NCBI GenBank assembly: GCA_033239525.1
Contig: BSYO01000023.1
Location: 11,412,385-11,476,384 of the forward strand
Length of the DNA: 64,000 nucleotides
Direction of reading: 5' to 3'
Source of the DNA: Nepenthes gracilis
Lineage: Eukaryota; Streptophyta; Magnoliopsida; Caryophyllales; Nepenthaceae
Numbering within the stretch: the first letter of the stretch is position 1; every line of letters begins with the position of its first letter. The notes under the pieces were generated by a model. It was not told the origin of the DNA and made no database searches. It saw only the letters and a program-made list of their open reading frames with translations. The position numbers and the translations under genes are program-made. Of the stretch, positions 24,801 through 36,973 are shown piece after piece.

Positions 24801-25141
24801 TTTTTAATGAGTGTCATATTATTGAATTTTGATACCATTTATCATGTATTGGGTACGAATAAATTTTATGTGGAATGTTATGAGATGTTGGAGTTGGTTA
24901 ATGGTAGATCATGACTTTGTATATTATGAACTTGTTGGACGAGTTATTATTTAGGTATTCCGTTTATATTTGCAGTCACAATTACACGTTGAGGTCACAA
25001 TTATATTATTTGTTAAGGTCCTGTGTGGAAAAAAAAATTTGAAGTTTATATGTTTGAAGTCACACCCAAATTTGAAAATTATGAGAATATAATAATTAAA
25101 GTATATTAATTATTTCATTGATCTGCTTGGGTTCGGGTTCG

Positions 25142-27014
25142 TGACAGCTTACTTTTTGAATAAAAATGGAACCGACTCCAACTGATTGAAGCAAACAGCT
25201 CTCACCTCCTATTTGGTTCAACAGACTTAATTGCTAGTTAGAAACTATTGACTAAACGGTATCTCCTTATCTATCTGAACGGTTTCTTAAGCGGTTAGTC
25301 GAAAAAATCAACCGTCACTTATTTTTATATAAACCCCTCCCTTTTAACAGGAAAGGAGATGACACTCAACCAAAAAAAAGCTAACAAAATATAATTTTAA
25401 AACACTTCAAGCGTACTCTCTCTCACTCATTAAATGCATTAGAATTTTAAATTAATGATAATGCATGTTTAAATTTTATGAAATGTCATCATGCATGTTA
25501 AGAAATTTGGTAAACCTGGCCTTGCATGCTGGTTTATTAAACTAAAAATCTGCTAAGAATATTGAGCTACTAAATTTCAAATTTTCATACTAATTTCTAC
25601 ACATTTCTTGTTGAATTTTGAATTATTTGTACTTCAAATTCATACAGTAGCTGATGCACGCTGTTAATTACTAAATGCATGTCCTATATACGCTGAAAAA
25701 CACATGGAATTTAGCCTATATAGTTTGAAATCTTATATAATTGCTGCTGGAATTTTATAAAATTGCTAAATTCTGTATTTATTGAAAATTTTGCTGATTC
25801 TTGCTGAATTATTGATGCTTTAAAGTATCATATATATATCTTATATAAATTGAAAATATATATAAATTAGCTTGTACGAGCAGAAATTTAACAGTGTATG
25901 TTGAATCCTTGTTAATCGCTGAATTTCTGTATTTTACTATGAACTCAGCATCTCATACCAACAATTTCACTATGATTAAGTTTCTATAAAAATACAAGTA
26001 CGAATTAGTGAAATTATGGTAGAAAACTCTATAATATACTATAAATTATAAACATTTGCTCCATAAGTGAGAAAATTAAGAAGAATTAAGAAAAAGTGTA
26101 GAGTTTTTATAAGTATAAAAAATGAACCGAGGTTATGACTTAGCGGGCAGTATATTATGATATACATTAATATATTATAATGATATATCGATATCCGACT
26201 CTATATAATATCGGGGTTAAGAAATAGAGTTTGATTCTATCTATATGATTATATGTAAATAGCTCACCTTCGGATCTTGAATATGAGCTTATGGCCTTTA
26301 GTTGTATGAGAATATATACAACCCGATCTTCGATCATTTGCTCTTTTAACCAGTAAAGCCTGTTGGCCCTGATCCCTCAATAAAAATGAGATGTAAGTCT
26401 TGATGGATAAGATTAAGAAAGAATAGGATAAGAAATCTGAAAATATATTATGTAAGTTTTACCTATATAATTTCATATCATTGTATCTGATCATAATCTT
26501 TATTTCTTTCGGTGTATTTTAAATACAAAGTATCCATGTTCATTGATATTTCATGTGCCTTATTGAGTATTTGTCTCACTCTTTTACTATTTTATTAATC
26601 CCCCTCAAATAAGATGCACGAGCACCTACCGAATGAATAGGAGTGAAGCCTAAAGAGTTTTAATTTATAGTCCTATGGATAATTTCTGTTGGTTTATATT
26701 TTTGGACAATGTTTGTTTTACGGTATTTGATATTAGTTGATGCGTCAGTTGTACTGCAGTAGCTTATGAATGAATGAAATGATGTATTTTAGTCAATATT
26801 TTAAATTTGGATAGCAGGTTGTATCAGTTTAAAATCTACTGTAATTTTATATAATAATTTTGGTATCATATGTCCATGGTTTGATGTTGGTTTGGTATCG
26901 TCAATGATTTTAGTCTCGTTTGGTCAAGTTTATGGATATTTATTACTTTCACATATTTTTATACGTTGATTTCAGTATTGAATAGACATCTTTCCTTATT
27001 AAAGTTTGACGTCA
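25142..27014 (+). mobile_element. Possible LTR followed by a primer-binding-site-like sequence
   Basis: The segment starts TGACAGC and ends GACGTCA. It has a TATA-like TTTTATATAAACCCCTCCC at about 25323-25341, and is followed at about 27026 by TTGGTGTCAGAGCC, close to the TGGTATCAGAGC initiator-tRNA-Met primer site of plant LTR elements. No second LTR or pol domain was found, so it may be the 5' remnant of a truncated retrotransposon. The boundaries are guesses. Confidence 0.35.
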
Positions 27015-27359
27015 TATTGTTTGGGTTGGTGTCAGAGCCACCGATGACATGGCATTTGATTTGGATCCTGTGTATACTATTGTATTTTTTTATTTATGGT
27101 CGGTCATAGGATTAATGTGAAAATTCACCTCCGGATAGTCAATTGAATGTATAAATGATCAAAATAATAATTAAAAGATAATTAATTATCATTACAGTTA
27201 ATGATGGGATTTAAGACGTGGTCTATCATAACTGAGAGTTAAGAATATGCTCTATATTTGATGACTGATTATTTGATTTCCCAATCCGGGATCCCCTTCC
27301 TCGTGGTAGAGAAGGGATATTTATAGGGCGAGCACCGGTTTAGCCTTCCTTGGACTTCA

Positions 27360-27660
27360 CGGTTGGTAACAGTTACCCACATGTATTTGTTGAACTATTT
27401 TAGTGATCATGGGGAACGGTTATGGCAATCACTGCCATCTTGGAATATTCCTTCCCTGGTCAAGGGGGCACTATACGGTAACTACCGCCGGAGAAGATTT
27501 ACTGAACTACTATTGCTATTATGGGGTGATATACAATCATTGGGTGATATGTTTGGTATATTTGCTGAGCTATTAGATCAATCGTAGGGCCACATTATGG
27601 TAAGTATTGCCTATTTACATGCGCTAAGCTGCTTAAACGATTATGGTAAGCGCTGCCAGC
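27360..27660 (+). repeat. Degenerate tandem repeat of a small inverted motif
   Basis: Variants of TATGGTAA(n4)TGCC recur about every 50-60 bp: GGTAACAGTTACC near 27365, TATGGCAATCACTGCC near 27421, TACGGTAACTACCGCC near 27474, TATGGTAAGTATTGCC near 27596 and TATGGTAAGCGCTGCC near 27643. A weaker copy lies between the third and fourth. Each is an imperfect palindrome. The 74-codon frame over part of it has no known domain. Confidence 0.5.
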
Positions 27661-27699
27661 TTTCACGTATTGAGTTGTGAAAGTTGTCGGCTGCTAAAT

Positions 27700-29057
27700 C
27701 GGAGGAGCAATTATTGGGCGGCGTACCACGTAGCTCTAATTGCCCGTTTTCTATTTGGCGGTTCTGAGTCGACCTACTAGGCCAACTGTGTGGCTTTCTA
27801 GACCTTAGACTCAAAAGGTCGCGCAATGGCCTACTGTCATCTGGGCCTTTCTTTCCCCTATAGGCTGAGTTTCTAGATGGCCCATGGATTGCCATACCTA
27901 TCAAATAATATTATTTTATATAATTTTTTTATCTATTTATCTATATTAATAGACTTATATAAAATAATATCGAGTTCAATTGGCCCACTAGAGTAGACAG
28001 GTGAGTGAAGCCAAAAGAAGAGACGTGGTTTCCTAGAAGAGTAGGAGGTAGATGCAATCTCTAATTGCTTCGTATCTATCAAGCTATCCCAGATTTTAAG
28101 GCAGCTTCACCAAAATTTACTGAGTACTATTATGGTTATCTTAGTGGGTTAGCTTATATATATTTATTTAATAGATAGTTTTAAAAGTTGATAGATAAAT
28201 AATAGAGATTTAATAATATTTTAAATCTATCTATATAACTTTTATTATATATTTTTCAACTTTTAATTTTGACCATTTGATAAATGTAAAAATAACCTAT
28301 TAGAAAGACTATGACAGCTCTCAATATTTACATATGATCAAACTTATTAAGAAGAGCTACATAAATCCTATATACTAATCCATGGCAAGTAATAAAAATT
28401 ATGCTTTTGGAATGCTGAAATGTTTACTAGTGCATAAAAAGGAAAGAAGTTGGACCATGATGCTGAGAGGAAACTAAGTAAATGATCAAACTTCCTTTTC
28501 TATTGGAGAAAAACACGAACAACCTTACATTATATAAGATATTGTTTCCATATTTTGAATCCATGATCACGATATTATATGGCAACAACTCTGCATTTAC
28601 ACCAACGCTATCCTTGGAGGCAAAAAATGAGGTTTGGGAAGAGAAATATAACAGACATTTAATCAAGTTGTCAAGTGAAGCATCTAACTGCATGTTATGA
28701 GAAGCAATAAGTACGCAGATCAGTGGTTTTATAACACAGCAAAACATACAAAAGAGGAAATGAAGGTATCTTGTGCTATTTTTGTTGAATTTGTAGACCA
28801 ACAATTCATGCCCACCAATTGGGATATCCTCTATCAATCGTGAACTCTACAAAATCATACAAATCAATGAACCAGAATTCGAAGGACTAATGATCACAAC
28901 AAACAACAATGACACCAATAAAACCTTCAATCCCATTAAGTAATGTAGACTGTGAATTTATGCACGTTATTTCACTTGACTTAATGTAATATCCTCTGAA
29001 AGTACAAGCAACTTTGAATTATCATTTATCAGCTCACTCAATTCATTACAAATCTAG
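27700..29057. other. Intergenic region downstream of GAE
   Basis: AT-rich DNA between the repeat region and the GAE stop codon. The part nearest GAE probably includes its 3' untranslated region. A 136-codon minus-strand open frame (28837-28427) has no known domain and low-complexity hydrophobic content, so I do not call it a gene. Confidence 0.4.
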
Positions 29058-30362
29058 TCATTCAGCACCCCTCTTCCCTGTTTTGTAGTAACTCAAATAC
29101 CACTTAACAAACTTCTTCAACCCAGCTTGAAGATCTGTTGTGGGCTTATAACCAAGTTCCCTCTCTGCCAAGCTAATGTTTGCATTAGTGTACTCTACAT
29201 CTCCATTTCTTGGCAATTTCATCACCATCGTCTTCGCCTTCACCTTCAAAATCCTTTCTAATATGCACACAAGATCAGAAACCTTCACAGGAAAAGTGTT
29301 CCCCAAATTAAACACCCTCAAAGGAGCTTTCCCTGTCTTCTTCCCATTAATACCAGTACTCTTACCAGCAGTATCTAATGCACTCAGACAACCCTTTACA
29401 ATATCATCAATGTAGGTAAAATCCCTCGCAACAGTCCCTAATTTCTGTGACTCGAAAATGGGTATTGATTTCCCTTTCAATATGTCCCTTGTGAAGAAGA
29501 AATACGCCATGTCCGGCCTTCCCCAAGGTCCATAAACAGTGAAGAACCGCAGAGCAGTGAGGGATAAGCCATAGATATGATTATAGATATGTGCAATTTC
29601 TTCACCAGCTTTCTTTGTTGCTGCGTATAGACTAGCTGGCTGATCTGTTCTATCGTTCTCAGAAAATGGCACCTTCGTGTTCAATCCATAAACAGAGCTC
29701 GATGATGCCCACACGATTGAAGGCTGTGGATTTGCAGACTTACAGACCTCGAGCAAGCTAACAAAACCAGCGATGTTGCTATGAACATAAGAACTGGGAT
29801 TTTGCATCGCGTAACGAACACCAGCCTGAGCAGCCAAATGCATCACATGAGTAAAAGAAACAATCTCAAAAAGCTTCGTAAGTAGATGCTTGTCATTAAT
29901 GTCTCCTTCCACGATGAACACCCCACTGCGCTCAAGTAAAGACTGGCGGGCGCGCTTCAGGGAAGGATCGTAGTAGTCGTTGAAATTGTCAAAGCCCAAA
30001 ACACCATCCCCCCGCCGTTTGAGAGCGGCAGAGACGTGTGTGCCGACGAACCCGGCGGCTCCGGTGACCAGAACCGTCATTCCATTGTGGGCGCGGACCT
30101 TCACCGACGATCGGACCCGCTTCTCCCAGGCAGGTTCGCGCACTGAAAAGGTCCTGAGGGACCTCCTAGAAGAATCAAACTGCGATGTGGAAGAAGGCAT
30201 ACCGTTTGTCGGCGAAGATCGGAATAAGAACACGACAATGAGGCCCGTGAAGATGAATGAACAGAATGTGAGCTTTGCAAGAGGAGATGAATGCCATCTC
30301 AGCCTGTACTTCTCCACCTTGAACTTTCCGGGTGTTGAAGGCACACTGTCTGGGTTCGGCAT
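29058..30362 (-). CDS. GAE: UDP-glucuronate 4-epimerase (GAE family), intronless
   Basis: Interconverts UDP-glucuronate and UDP-galacturonate, the precursor of pectin, at the Golgi membrane. The 434-aa protein is a type II membrane protein: a short basic N-terminus with the STPGKFK motif seen in GAE1-like proteins, one membrane segment at about residues 31-48, a stem, then an extended short-chain dehydrogenase/reductase domain. Visible motifs are the NAD-binding GAAGFVG at 101-107, HLAAQAG near 175, the catalytic serine region WASSSSVYG near 218-226, and the YxxxK pair Tyr246 and Lys250. The family motifs RFFTVYGPWGRPDMAY and ARDFTYIDDIVKG follow. Length and the lack of introns are normal for plant GAE genes. 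The start ATG opens the only frame holding the membrane anchor. No lesion is visible. Confidence 0.96.
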   Translation of the reverse strand: MPNPDSVPSTPGKFKVEKYRLRWHSSPLAKLTFCSFIFTGLIVVFLFRSSPTNGMPSSTSQFDSSRRSLRTFSVREPAWEKRVRSSVKVRAHNGMTVLVTGAAGFVGTHVSAALKRRGDGVLGFDNFNDYYDPSLKRARQSLLERSGVFIVEGDINDKHLLTKLFEIVSFTHVMHLAAQAGVRYAMQNPSSYVHSNIAGFVSLLEVCKSANPQPSIVWASSSSVYGLNTKVPFSENDRTDQPASLYAATKKAGEEIAHIYNHIYGLSLTALRFFTVYGPWGRPDMAYFFFTRDILKGKSIPIFESQKLGTVARDFTYIDDIVKGCLSALDTAGKSTGINGKKTGKAPLRVFNLGNTFPVKVSDLVCILERILKVKAKTMVMKLPRNGDVEYTNANISLAERELGYKPTTDLQAGLKKFVKWYLSYYKTGKRGAE

Positions 30363-30640
30363 TTGCTTCTTCTGAGTGATAATGCTGAAAATTTACTGCT
30401 CCTTCTTGTCAGAAAACGGATTTCGTAATCTGGGTTTTGCTCACATGTGAAATGCAGCATGAATGATCTAGGGATTTGGGAAATCTTCTTCTCCTTCCCA
30501 CTTCATTCTCTCCATCTCCCCTTCATTTTCTCCTTCCGATCAAATTCGCCGATGGCGATGATAGAACAAAAAAGGCAAGGAATCTTCTGACGTTGCTTAG
30601 AAGAGTTGATTTCTGGCTGTGCCTTTAAATAGATAAATGT
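30363..30640 (-). promoter_or_regulatory. GAE 5' leader and TATA-like box
   Basis: On the minus strand a TATTTAAAG box lies at 30632-30624, about 260 bp before the start codon. It is followed by a strongly GA-rich stretch (about 30545-30475) typical of plant 5' untranslated regions. The assignment rests on position and composition only. Confidence 0.45.
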
Positions 30641-33420
30641 GATTTTGAGACTAAATCTTGTCGGCTAACTGCGATATTCAAGGAGAGATACATTTAAGAC
30701 GTATGAACAAAGACATATTATATGATATTATATTATATATTTAAAAAAATTAATTTATATAAATTTATTATTGATGCAATAGACTAATACGCTAATATGG
30801 TTGTTGATAATTAAGTAAATGAACAAACTATAATAATAAGTAAATATATTTTAATTTATTTATTGTATTTAATTTAATATTTTTAAATCAATTGTCTTAA
30901 TACCTTACAAATATTCCTTAAAATATGACGCACAGTCTCTTTTTAATTGAATCGTGCGGTGTCATATTCTAATAAATAGGATAAAAATAAGATATATATA
31001 TATATAAGATGTTATAAATAAATAATTTTAAACTTTAATTGTATTGATTAAATCTCGAATGTATAAAAATTTAACACATTTAAATCTTAATTTAATTTGG
31101 TAAGGTGACTTTATTTCGGCCCTTTCTTTAAATTTTATTATATGTTTAGAAACAATTATTATTTTTTATTATTTTTTTATTTCTTATTATTTTATTTTAT
31201 TTTATTTGCGGGAGACTTTATTTTTGGGTTTCCCAATGTCAAAGGCTAAGTGTGCCTTCTAATCCAAGGTTTTTTCATTATTAAAATATTCTCACCAATT
31301 GTATTAAAATGGTATTATAAAATATCTTTTAATTAAATTTAAAATAATTTTGAGTGTCTTATAATTCAATCAATTTATTCATATTATCAAATTTATATAA
31401 AAATAAATGAATAAGTAAAATATTATAAATAGGTAAATATTATGTCTTTTGAATATGTTCAAATGATATTAATTGACTATTTTTAGAACATATAACTTTG
31501 TGCAAATTGGCATATTTAGAGTCCTGTAAATTAATGCCTTGTTTTGACTACAAATTAGTAGGAGGACAATGAATTGATAGCATCTCTTATTATTATAAAC
31601 AATTGTATTTATTGGGTATAATTTCAATAGGGGCGGACTATATTAATTAGCACGGTAAATTTATAAATAGTAAATTTAGAAGTAGAAAAGTATTAAACAG
31701 CTTATTAGATTCAAATTTGAATAATAGAGTCCTATTTTAATTCAATTTTAATCAAAATTAAATAGATAACCGAGTGATTGAATGTCTAAATAATCACTGA
31801 ACATATTAGATCAAATAATTGAATGGTTAGATATCTGACTGACGGGTTAACAAGATTGAGCGACTAACTCACCCTAGCGGTTTATACATTATATAGTTAG
31901 TCCAAATAATAATTTTTTAATTAATATTGATTGATCATCGTCATCAGTTAAATAGTTTTTAGAAAACCTTATAATCAAAATGTATACAGATATGGTTAGA
32001 CTAATCAGCCTTTACATAATTTAATTACTCAAATTGAGGCCGACTATTTCTCCTCAAGAAATCGTTATTAATTAATAATATGATTATAAATATATTATTT
32101 CCTTCTTAAAAAATGAAGATAAAATTAAAAAATAAGTATAAAGTAAAATTCTCTCACAAAACTTAATTTTTGCACAATATAAAACTAGGACATTCATCTC
32201 TCTCTTTCATCCTCAAAAGCGCTTCCACTTTTCAATTTTCTTGTAAAGCTTATTACTTAAAATATAACAAAAAGTAAACTCCATATTCTTTAAACTCTTA
32301 TTTATTATTATGGTATACAGTATTTAAACAAAAGATTCAATAGCTCAGCTTAAATTTATTAGAATTGTAATCTGAATTTCATATATGTATCAGTATTATA
32401 CAATATATTTTGGTTAAATTTAAATATTTTTAATGATATGACATTTTATTTTTATATAAATTTTAATAAATCCATATTATAATAAATTAATTTATATACG
32501 TCAGACAGTTGAGGATATTCCAACTTTAAACAAATGATATATTCAAATATTTGTTTTATTAAAAAAAAAACTTCTATGAAAAGAAAAAAAAAAATTGAAT
32601 AAAAAAATCTTACTTGGCTGTTCAATATAATTTTCATTGGATAGAAAAGGAAAATAAAAAATATCAACAAATTTGTGATTTATTATTATTATTATTAGAA
32701 ATATTTTATTTTTGGATACAACTGAAATCATAGGGGATGACCCTAAATCGTTGAAAGATCACCTATATTTTATTTTAGAAAAAAAAATGGCATTTAATAT
32801 CATGTCAACGAAACAATAGTACAATTAAAATTGAATATATATATATTAAAATAATCTGTATTTTGATTTTGTCATAGCTTTTATTTTTCGTAATATCTTT
32901 CTCACTTTTTTTTTTTTTTTTTTGATTTCTATCGTCATCTCCATTCTAGTATTGACTTATCATATATGAGACTATTTTATCAGTATTCAATTAAAAAATC
33001 TAAAATTAAATTTATTTACTTTATATTTTTAGAATTTTTACACGGAATGTTTATTATCTTCGATTTAAAATATAATTAATTTGACCTATTTTTAAAGTAA
33101 AATAAAATTATAACTAAAATAAACATTAATAATAAAATTTAAAAATAAAATTAACCAAATAGAAAAATAAAATTTCTTCTAACATATTACAAATGAAATC
33201 TGGCATTAGTTGGATGAATTCATATTAGGTGATAATACATACCTAAATCGATATTTCATCTAAAACGGTGATCACCAGAGGCTTAATTTAAGCCAAAATA
33301 CGACATTAATGATCAGGTACACCACAAGTAACAAAGTTAAGGAGCTCGAGTTTTACTTCTAAGCTATTCCCTCTATTCCCTTTAGTTAGAAAATGCTTAA
33401 AAAATAATACAGATTGTTAA
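30641..33420. other. AT-rich intergenic DNA upstream of GAE
   Basis: Very AT-rich sequence with runs such as (AT)n near 30991-31003 and a poly-T run near 32909-32924. A stretch at about 31620-32230 has LTR-like features: a CAATATAAAACTAGG TATA-like box near 32175 followed by a CT-rich leader. No termini were identified and I see no gene. Confidence 0.4.
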
Positions 33421-33429
33421 ATCCTTAGA

Positions 33430-34678
33430 TTTTATCATAATACTATTGTTTTTATGCCGGTTATTACAAGAGAGGCTGAGCGCTCCAATAAGCTCAGCGA
33501 GGGGTGAATGGCCTTTGGGAGTCAAATTTTACTTGGCCTATGTGCCAAGAAGTACCTGATCTTTTGTAGCGAAGGGGCTTCGAAACTTGCCCATGGTGGG
33601 ATCTTAGCCGGTGGGAGTATAGCTTACGCTTACCCTTTTCCCCCGAAATTATTTTGATTTGATTATAAGTTAACTTTCGCTCTTCAAGGGGTCAAGATGG
33701 TTTGGCATTGTGGACTAAAAGTTATTATTCTTTAAAGTTGAGATTTTCATAATCGTAAGAAGGATAGAGAAAGAGCCTTTAGCATGTTCTCTTTTCAAAG
33801 TGCCCGATCTTTATGAATAAGGATTGATGAATTATTTATAAATTAAAAGTCAAAAGTAACTATTTGGAAAGAATTAATGACTGAAATATATATCTGCTAA
33901 TAAGGAATACCTATACCTATGTCAAAATTTCTTTTGACACTATTATCTTACCTCATTGTATATTCTCTACATGTCAATTAGACTATGTTTGAATCCTCCC
34001 GCTGATATTTGTTGGGATCCAATAGCTGACGCTTAGAGCTAGACACAGACGCACCCTTTTACCGTTAATTTGATCTTTTCTTATCTTTCAAGACAGCTTC
34101 TATTCCCCGACTAAGCCAGTGGTAAGCAGAGAAACCGAGAAGGCTCCTTGGGTTGATTAGTTCCGTGGGTTGAGGTCCGAGACGTACCTGTGCCTAACAA
34201 GTGGGTTGGTCACATGTAAATCAGACCATCCATCCTTAATCCTTAGCAGCCTGGCAGGTCATGTTCCATGCGTTTTTATTAAACGGCAGCTGCACTCCTC
34301 TATGAACGTTCGCGCCCAAATCAGACCAGCTACTCTAAGACAGAAGTTCATCCATAAAATGTAACAGTAACATAATTATTATTAAATTCTTATATATTTT
34401 TTACCAGAGATTTAAATCTCACTTATTTTTATTTATGAATTATTGGTCATATAAATTTAAGAATAAAAACTTCAAGGCTACTATGGTCAATTTTTTGAAG
34501 AACATTTATGGTCATAATATTATTTTTATAGAAAGGAGAATAACTAAAGCTATGAGAATACCGAGTTACCGGATCGCTGTTGTTGTTGGAGGTGAGTTAG
34601 GCAGTCGATGCCGCCAGCTGCATGAGCCCGTTGGCTGGTCACAGTCACCGCCCACAAGCAGCAGATGGTGGAAGGCCG
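33430..34678. other. GC-balanced island of unknown, possibly organellar or LTR, origin
   Basis: Composition shifts from strongly AT-rich to balanced at about 33440 and again at 34100-34360 and 34560-34678. Words such as GCGAAGGGGCTTCGAAAC and GGTAAGCAGAGAAACCGAG look unlike the surroundings and are reminiscent of plant mitochondrial intergenic DNA, but I cannot name a gene. Short open frames here have no domain. Confidence 0.3.
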
Positions 34679-35577
34679 TGTTGGGGTCACTCTCTTGTGG
34701 TGTTTGTGTCCGCGGACCAGTGGAGACAAACGGACGAGGACTCCTCAGAGGTTCATGTCCGAGAGATTGACATGGACAAGGACGTTTGGAGAAATCCGGA
34801 AACGTGTGTCCTCGAGGGCAGCTGGATGAATTGGACGGGGACTACTCAAAGGTATCATGTCCGAGAGATGGACATAGACGAGAACGTTGGAGCCTAGGCG
34901 TTGACTTTCTCTCTCTCGTAGGCCTGCTGCAGCGGCGTGTTGCAGGTGGACAGTTGACCCACTCCGATTGGACATTTGGGCGGCTTCAACTTTCAAGGTG
35001 GCAGGCCTGCCATTCTGACACGCAGGAGGCGTGCGGACGGCCATGGCAGGCCTAAGGGGACATAGCCCTACCACCCTACTGGCAGTAGGGTGGCTGGGTG
35101 GTTGGCCACGTGGCCTTCCCCTGGTATTATAAATAGGCTACGTGAGATTGAGAATAGTGAGAGAGTGTGAGCTTGTGAAAGCAAGTGTGAGTGTATGTAA
35201 AGGCAAAAGGACTTTGTGAAAAGAAAAAAAGAGTGCACCACCGGTGCGAGAAGGGAGAAAGAGAAAAATAGAGTGAAGAGAAAAGAGTGTGCTTTTCTCG
35301 GTTTGCTCAGGAGTGTTTTCCTCTTTAACTTCTTGGGTGTGTAGCGGATACTCCCTCTTGGAGGCTTGTAACCTATTTTACATAGTGGATTTGCTGTTGT
35401 CTCTGCTCCCGTGGTTTTTCCCTTCGGTTCCAGAAGGGTTTTCACGTTAAATCTGGTGTGTTTCTCCTTCCTTGTTGACCGTCCGTCCGAGTGCTGTCCC
35501 TCTATGTCCGAGCGTTTTGTCCCCTCGGTCATTGTGCCCGGGTGAACATTCTGTCCGAGCGCCCGATTTCCCCAACA
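34679..35577 (+). repeat. 5' LTR of the Copia-type element
   Basis: An 899-bp LTR with TGTT...AACA ends. A TATTATAAATA box lies at 35125-35135, followed by a transcribed-leader-like segment. The U3 part has a roughly 110-bp imperfect duplication built around CATGTCCGAGAG. It differs from the 3' LTR mainly in a patch at about 34918-34956. Short open frames inside are incidental. Confidence 0.9.
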
Positions 35578-35613
35578 GTGGTATTAGAGACTGGTTCGTG
35601 AACCGTCGGTTGG

Positions 35614-36290
35614 ATGGCGTCGTCGGTGAAGAATGGGACGTTCAATGTGGAGCAGTTCAATGGGCAAAATAATTTCATCCTCCGCAGAAAGGGTGATGAA
35701 TATTTTGACCGGGAAGGAAACAGTAATAGCCCGAGAAAAAGGAGGAGAAATCGGAGAAACCGTCCGAGACCACGTTGGCAAGAAAAGAGGATCTTGCGAA
35801 CTCCACCATTAAATTGTGCTTGGCGGACAACACACTGCAGAGGTCTCGACTTTCGGATTGGCCGAGGTCCTGGGACAAGCTTGAGAGTCATACTGAAGTC
35901 CAAGTCCTCGACAACCAATTGCATATAAAGAAGCGATTTTATGGCTGCGGTTGTCGGATGGGAGAGCTTCAAAAGCACTTGGGCCAGTTCCATCTACTGC
36001 AACGCAGATGTAAGCCCTTGATGAGAAGATCGGGGACGAGGACAAGGCGTTGGTGTTCTTGGCATCCTTGCCGCCCTCGTATGATCATATTGTCACGACG
36101 TTGCTGTTCGGGAAGGACACGTTGAAGCTGGACGAGGTTATAACTTCCCTGCTTATGAATGAGTCTAGGCGAAGGGAAAGTGGTGAGACCTCCAGCTCTC
36201 GGGAGAGTGTCCTGGTGGCGACCAGCAATCGGGGACGAGGGAGATCTGGACGAGGACAGGATGGTAGGATGGAGAGGAGCAACAACCGGA
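35614..36290 (+). pseudogene. Copia gag (UBN2-like), frameshifted
   Basis: The frame opening at 35614 starts with MASSVKNGTFNVEQFNGQNN, a typical Copia gag N-terminus. The similarity then moves between frames: STIKLCLADNTLQ and NQLHIKKRFYG near 35800-35940, and FLASLPPSYDHIVTTLL from about 36056. At least two frameshifts therefore interrupt the protein. It would normally package the element's RNA into particles; as written it cannot make an intact protein. Confidence 0.85.
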
Positions 36291-36973
36291 GCAAGCTTGA
36301 GGAAAGGAGTTATTTCTTGTGTGGCAAGAAAGGCCACATAAAGAAGGACTGTCCGCGGATGAGGCAGGACCAGGAGGGTAGAAGCGACCGTCAGGATCAG
36401 GTTGATGACCCGGAGACCGTTGCCTTCTGCGGAGACCTCCTGGTGGTCCACGCAGGGGAAGCTCCGAGCAGTCCATGCCAGGAGACGAGTTGGGTGATGG
36501 ACAGTGGGGCCTCACACCATGCGACACCGAGGAAGTCCCTCTTCAGGAGCTACACGCCCGTTGGCCGAGGGGTGTTGAAGATGGGTAACGGTGGCTCGTC
36601 TAGGGTTGCTGGCATTGGGGATGTTTGCTTGAGGACAAGCAACAGGAACACGCTCGTGCTGGAAGGCGTGCGACATGCCCCGGACTTGAGGTTGAATGTG
36701 ATTTCAACCGGGAAGCTGGATAAGGAAGGCTTCAGGACAGCGTTTGGCGACGGCCAATGGAAGCTTACCAAAGGCGCCTCAGTGGTGGCAAAGGGAAGCA
36801 GGACATCAGGGCGATATCTGATGAGGACCTGCATTGCCCAGGGAAATGCCAGGATGACCAACAGGGGCACTGGTCAAGGTAGCAGGAGAGGCCGGCCGGG
36901 TGGTAGCTTTGGACGTCCGAGTGGCTGGAAGGGCCAGCGGTGCCAAGGACGGAGTGTGGCAGGCCAAAGGTGA
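36050..36973 (+). CDS. Copia gag C-terminus with zinc knuckle and aspartic protease
   Basis: An open frame of 307 codons. Residues 1-45 are the end of gag. A zinc knuckle sits at about 88-101 (YFLCGKKGHIKKDC), but the first of its CCHC residues is Tyr, so zinc binding is doubtful. The protease follows with the active-site motif VMDSGASHH (Asp at about 151) and the downstream segments LRLNVISTGKL and SGRYLM. The frame ends in a basic, low-complexity Gly/Arg-rich tail where integrase would normally begin. The internal ATG is not necessarily a real start, because the domain belongs to the longer, broken gag frame. Confidence 0.8.
   Translation: MVFLASLPPSYDHIVTTLLFGKDTLKLDEVITSLLMNESRRRESGETSSSRESVLVATSNRGRGRSGRGQDGRMERSNNRSKLEERSYFLCGKKGHIKKDCPRMRQDQEGRSDRQDQVDDPETVAFCGDLLVVHAGEAPSSPCQETSWVMDSGASHHATPRKSLFRSYTPVGRGVLKMGNGGSSRVAGIGDVCLRTSNRNTLVLEGVRHAPDLRLNVISTGKLDKEGFRTAFGDGQWKLTKGASVVAKGSRTSGRYLMRTCIAQGNARMTNRGTGQGSRRGRPGGSFGRPSGWKGQRCQGRSVAGQR

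Noticed and set aside
28427..28837. 136-codon minus-strand open frame downstream of GAE
   Set aside because: No known domain, biased hydrophobic composition, and a position where the GAE 3' untranslated region is expected. The length is possible by chance in AT-rich DNA.
29980..30375. 131-codon plus-strand open frame
   Set aside because: It is antisense to the 5' end of the GAE coding sequence and follows its codon structure; no domain.
35068..35532. 154-codon minus-strand open frame, with a similar one at 37956-38348
   Set aside because: Both lie inside the paired LTRs on the opposite strand; they are the same LTR sequence repeated, not genes.
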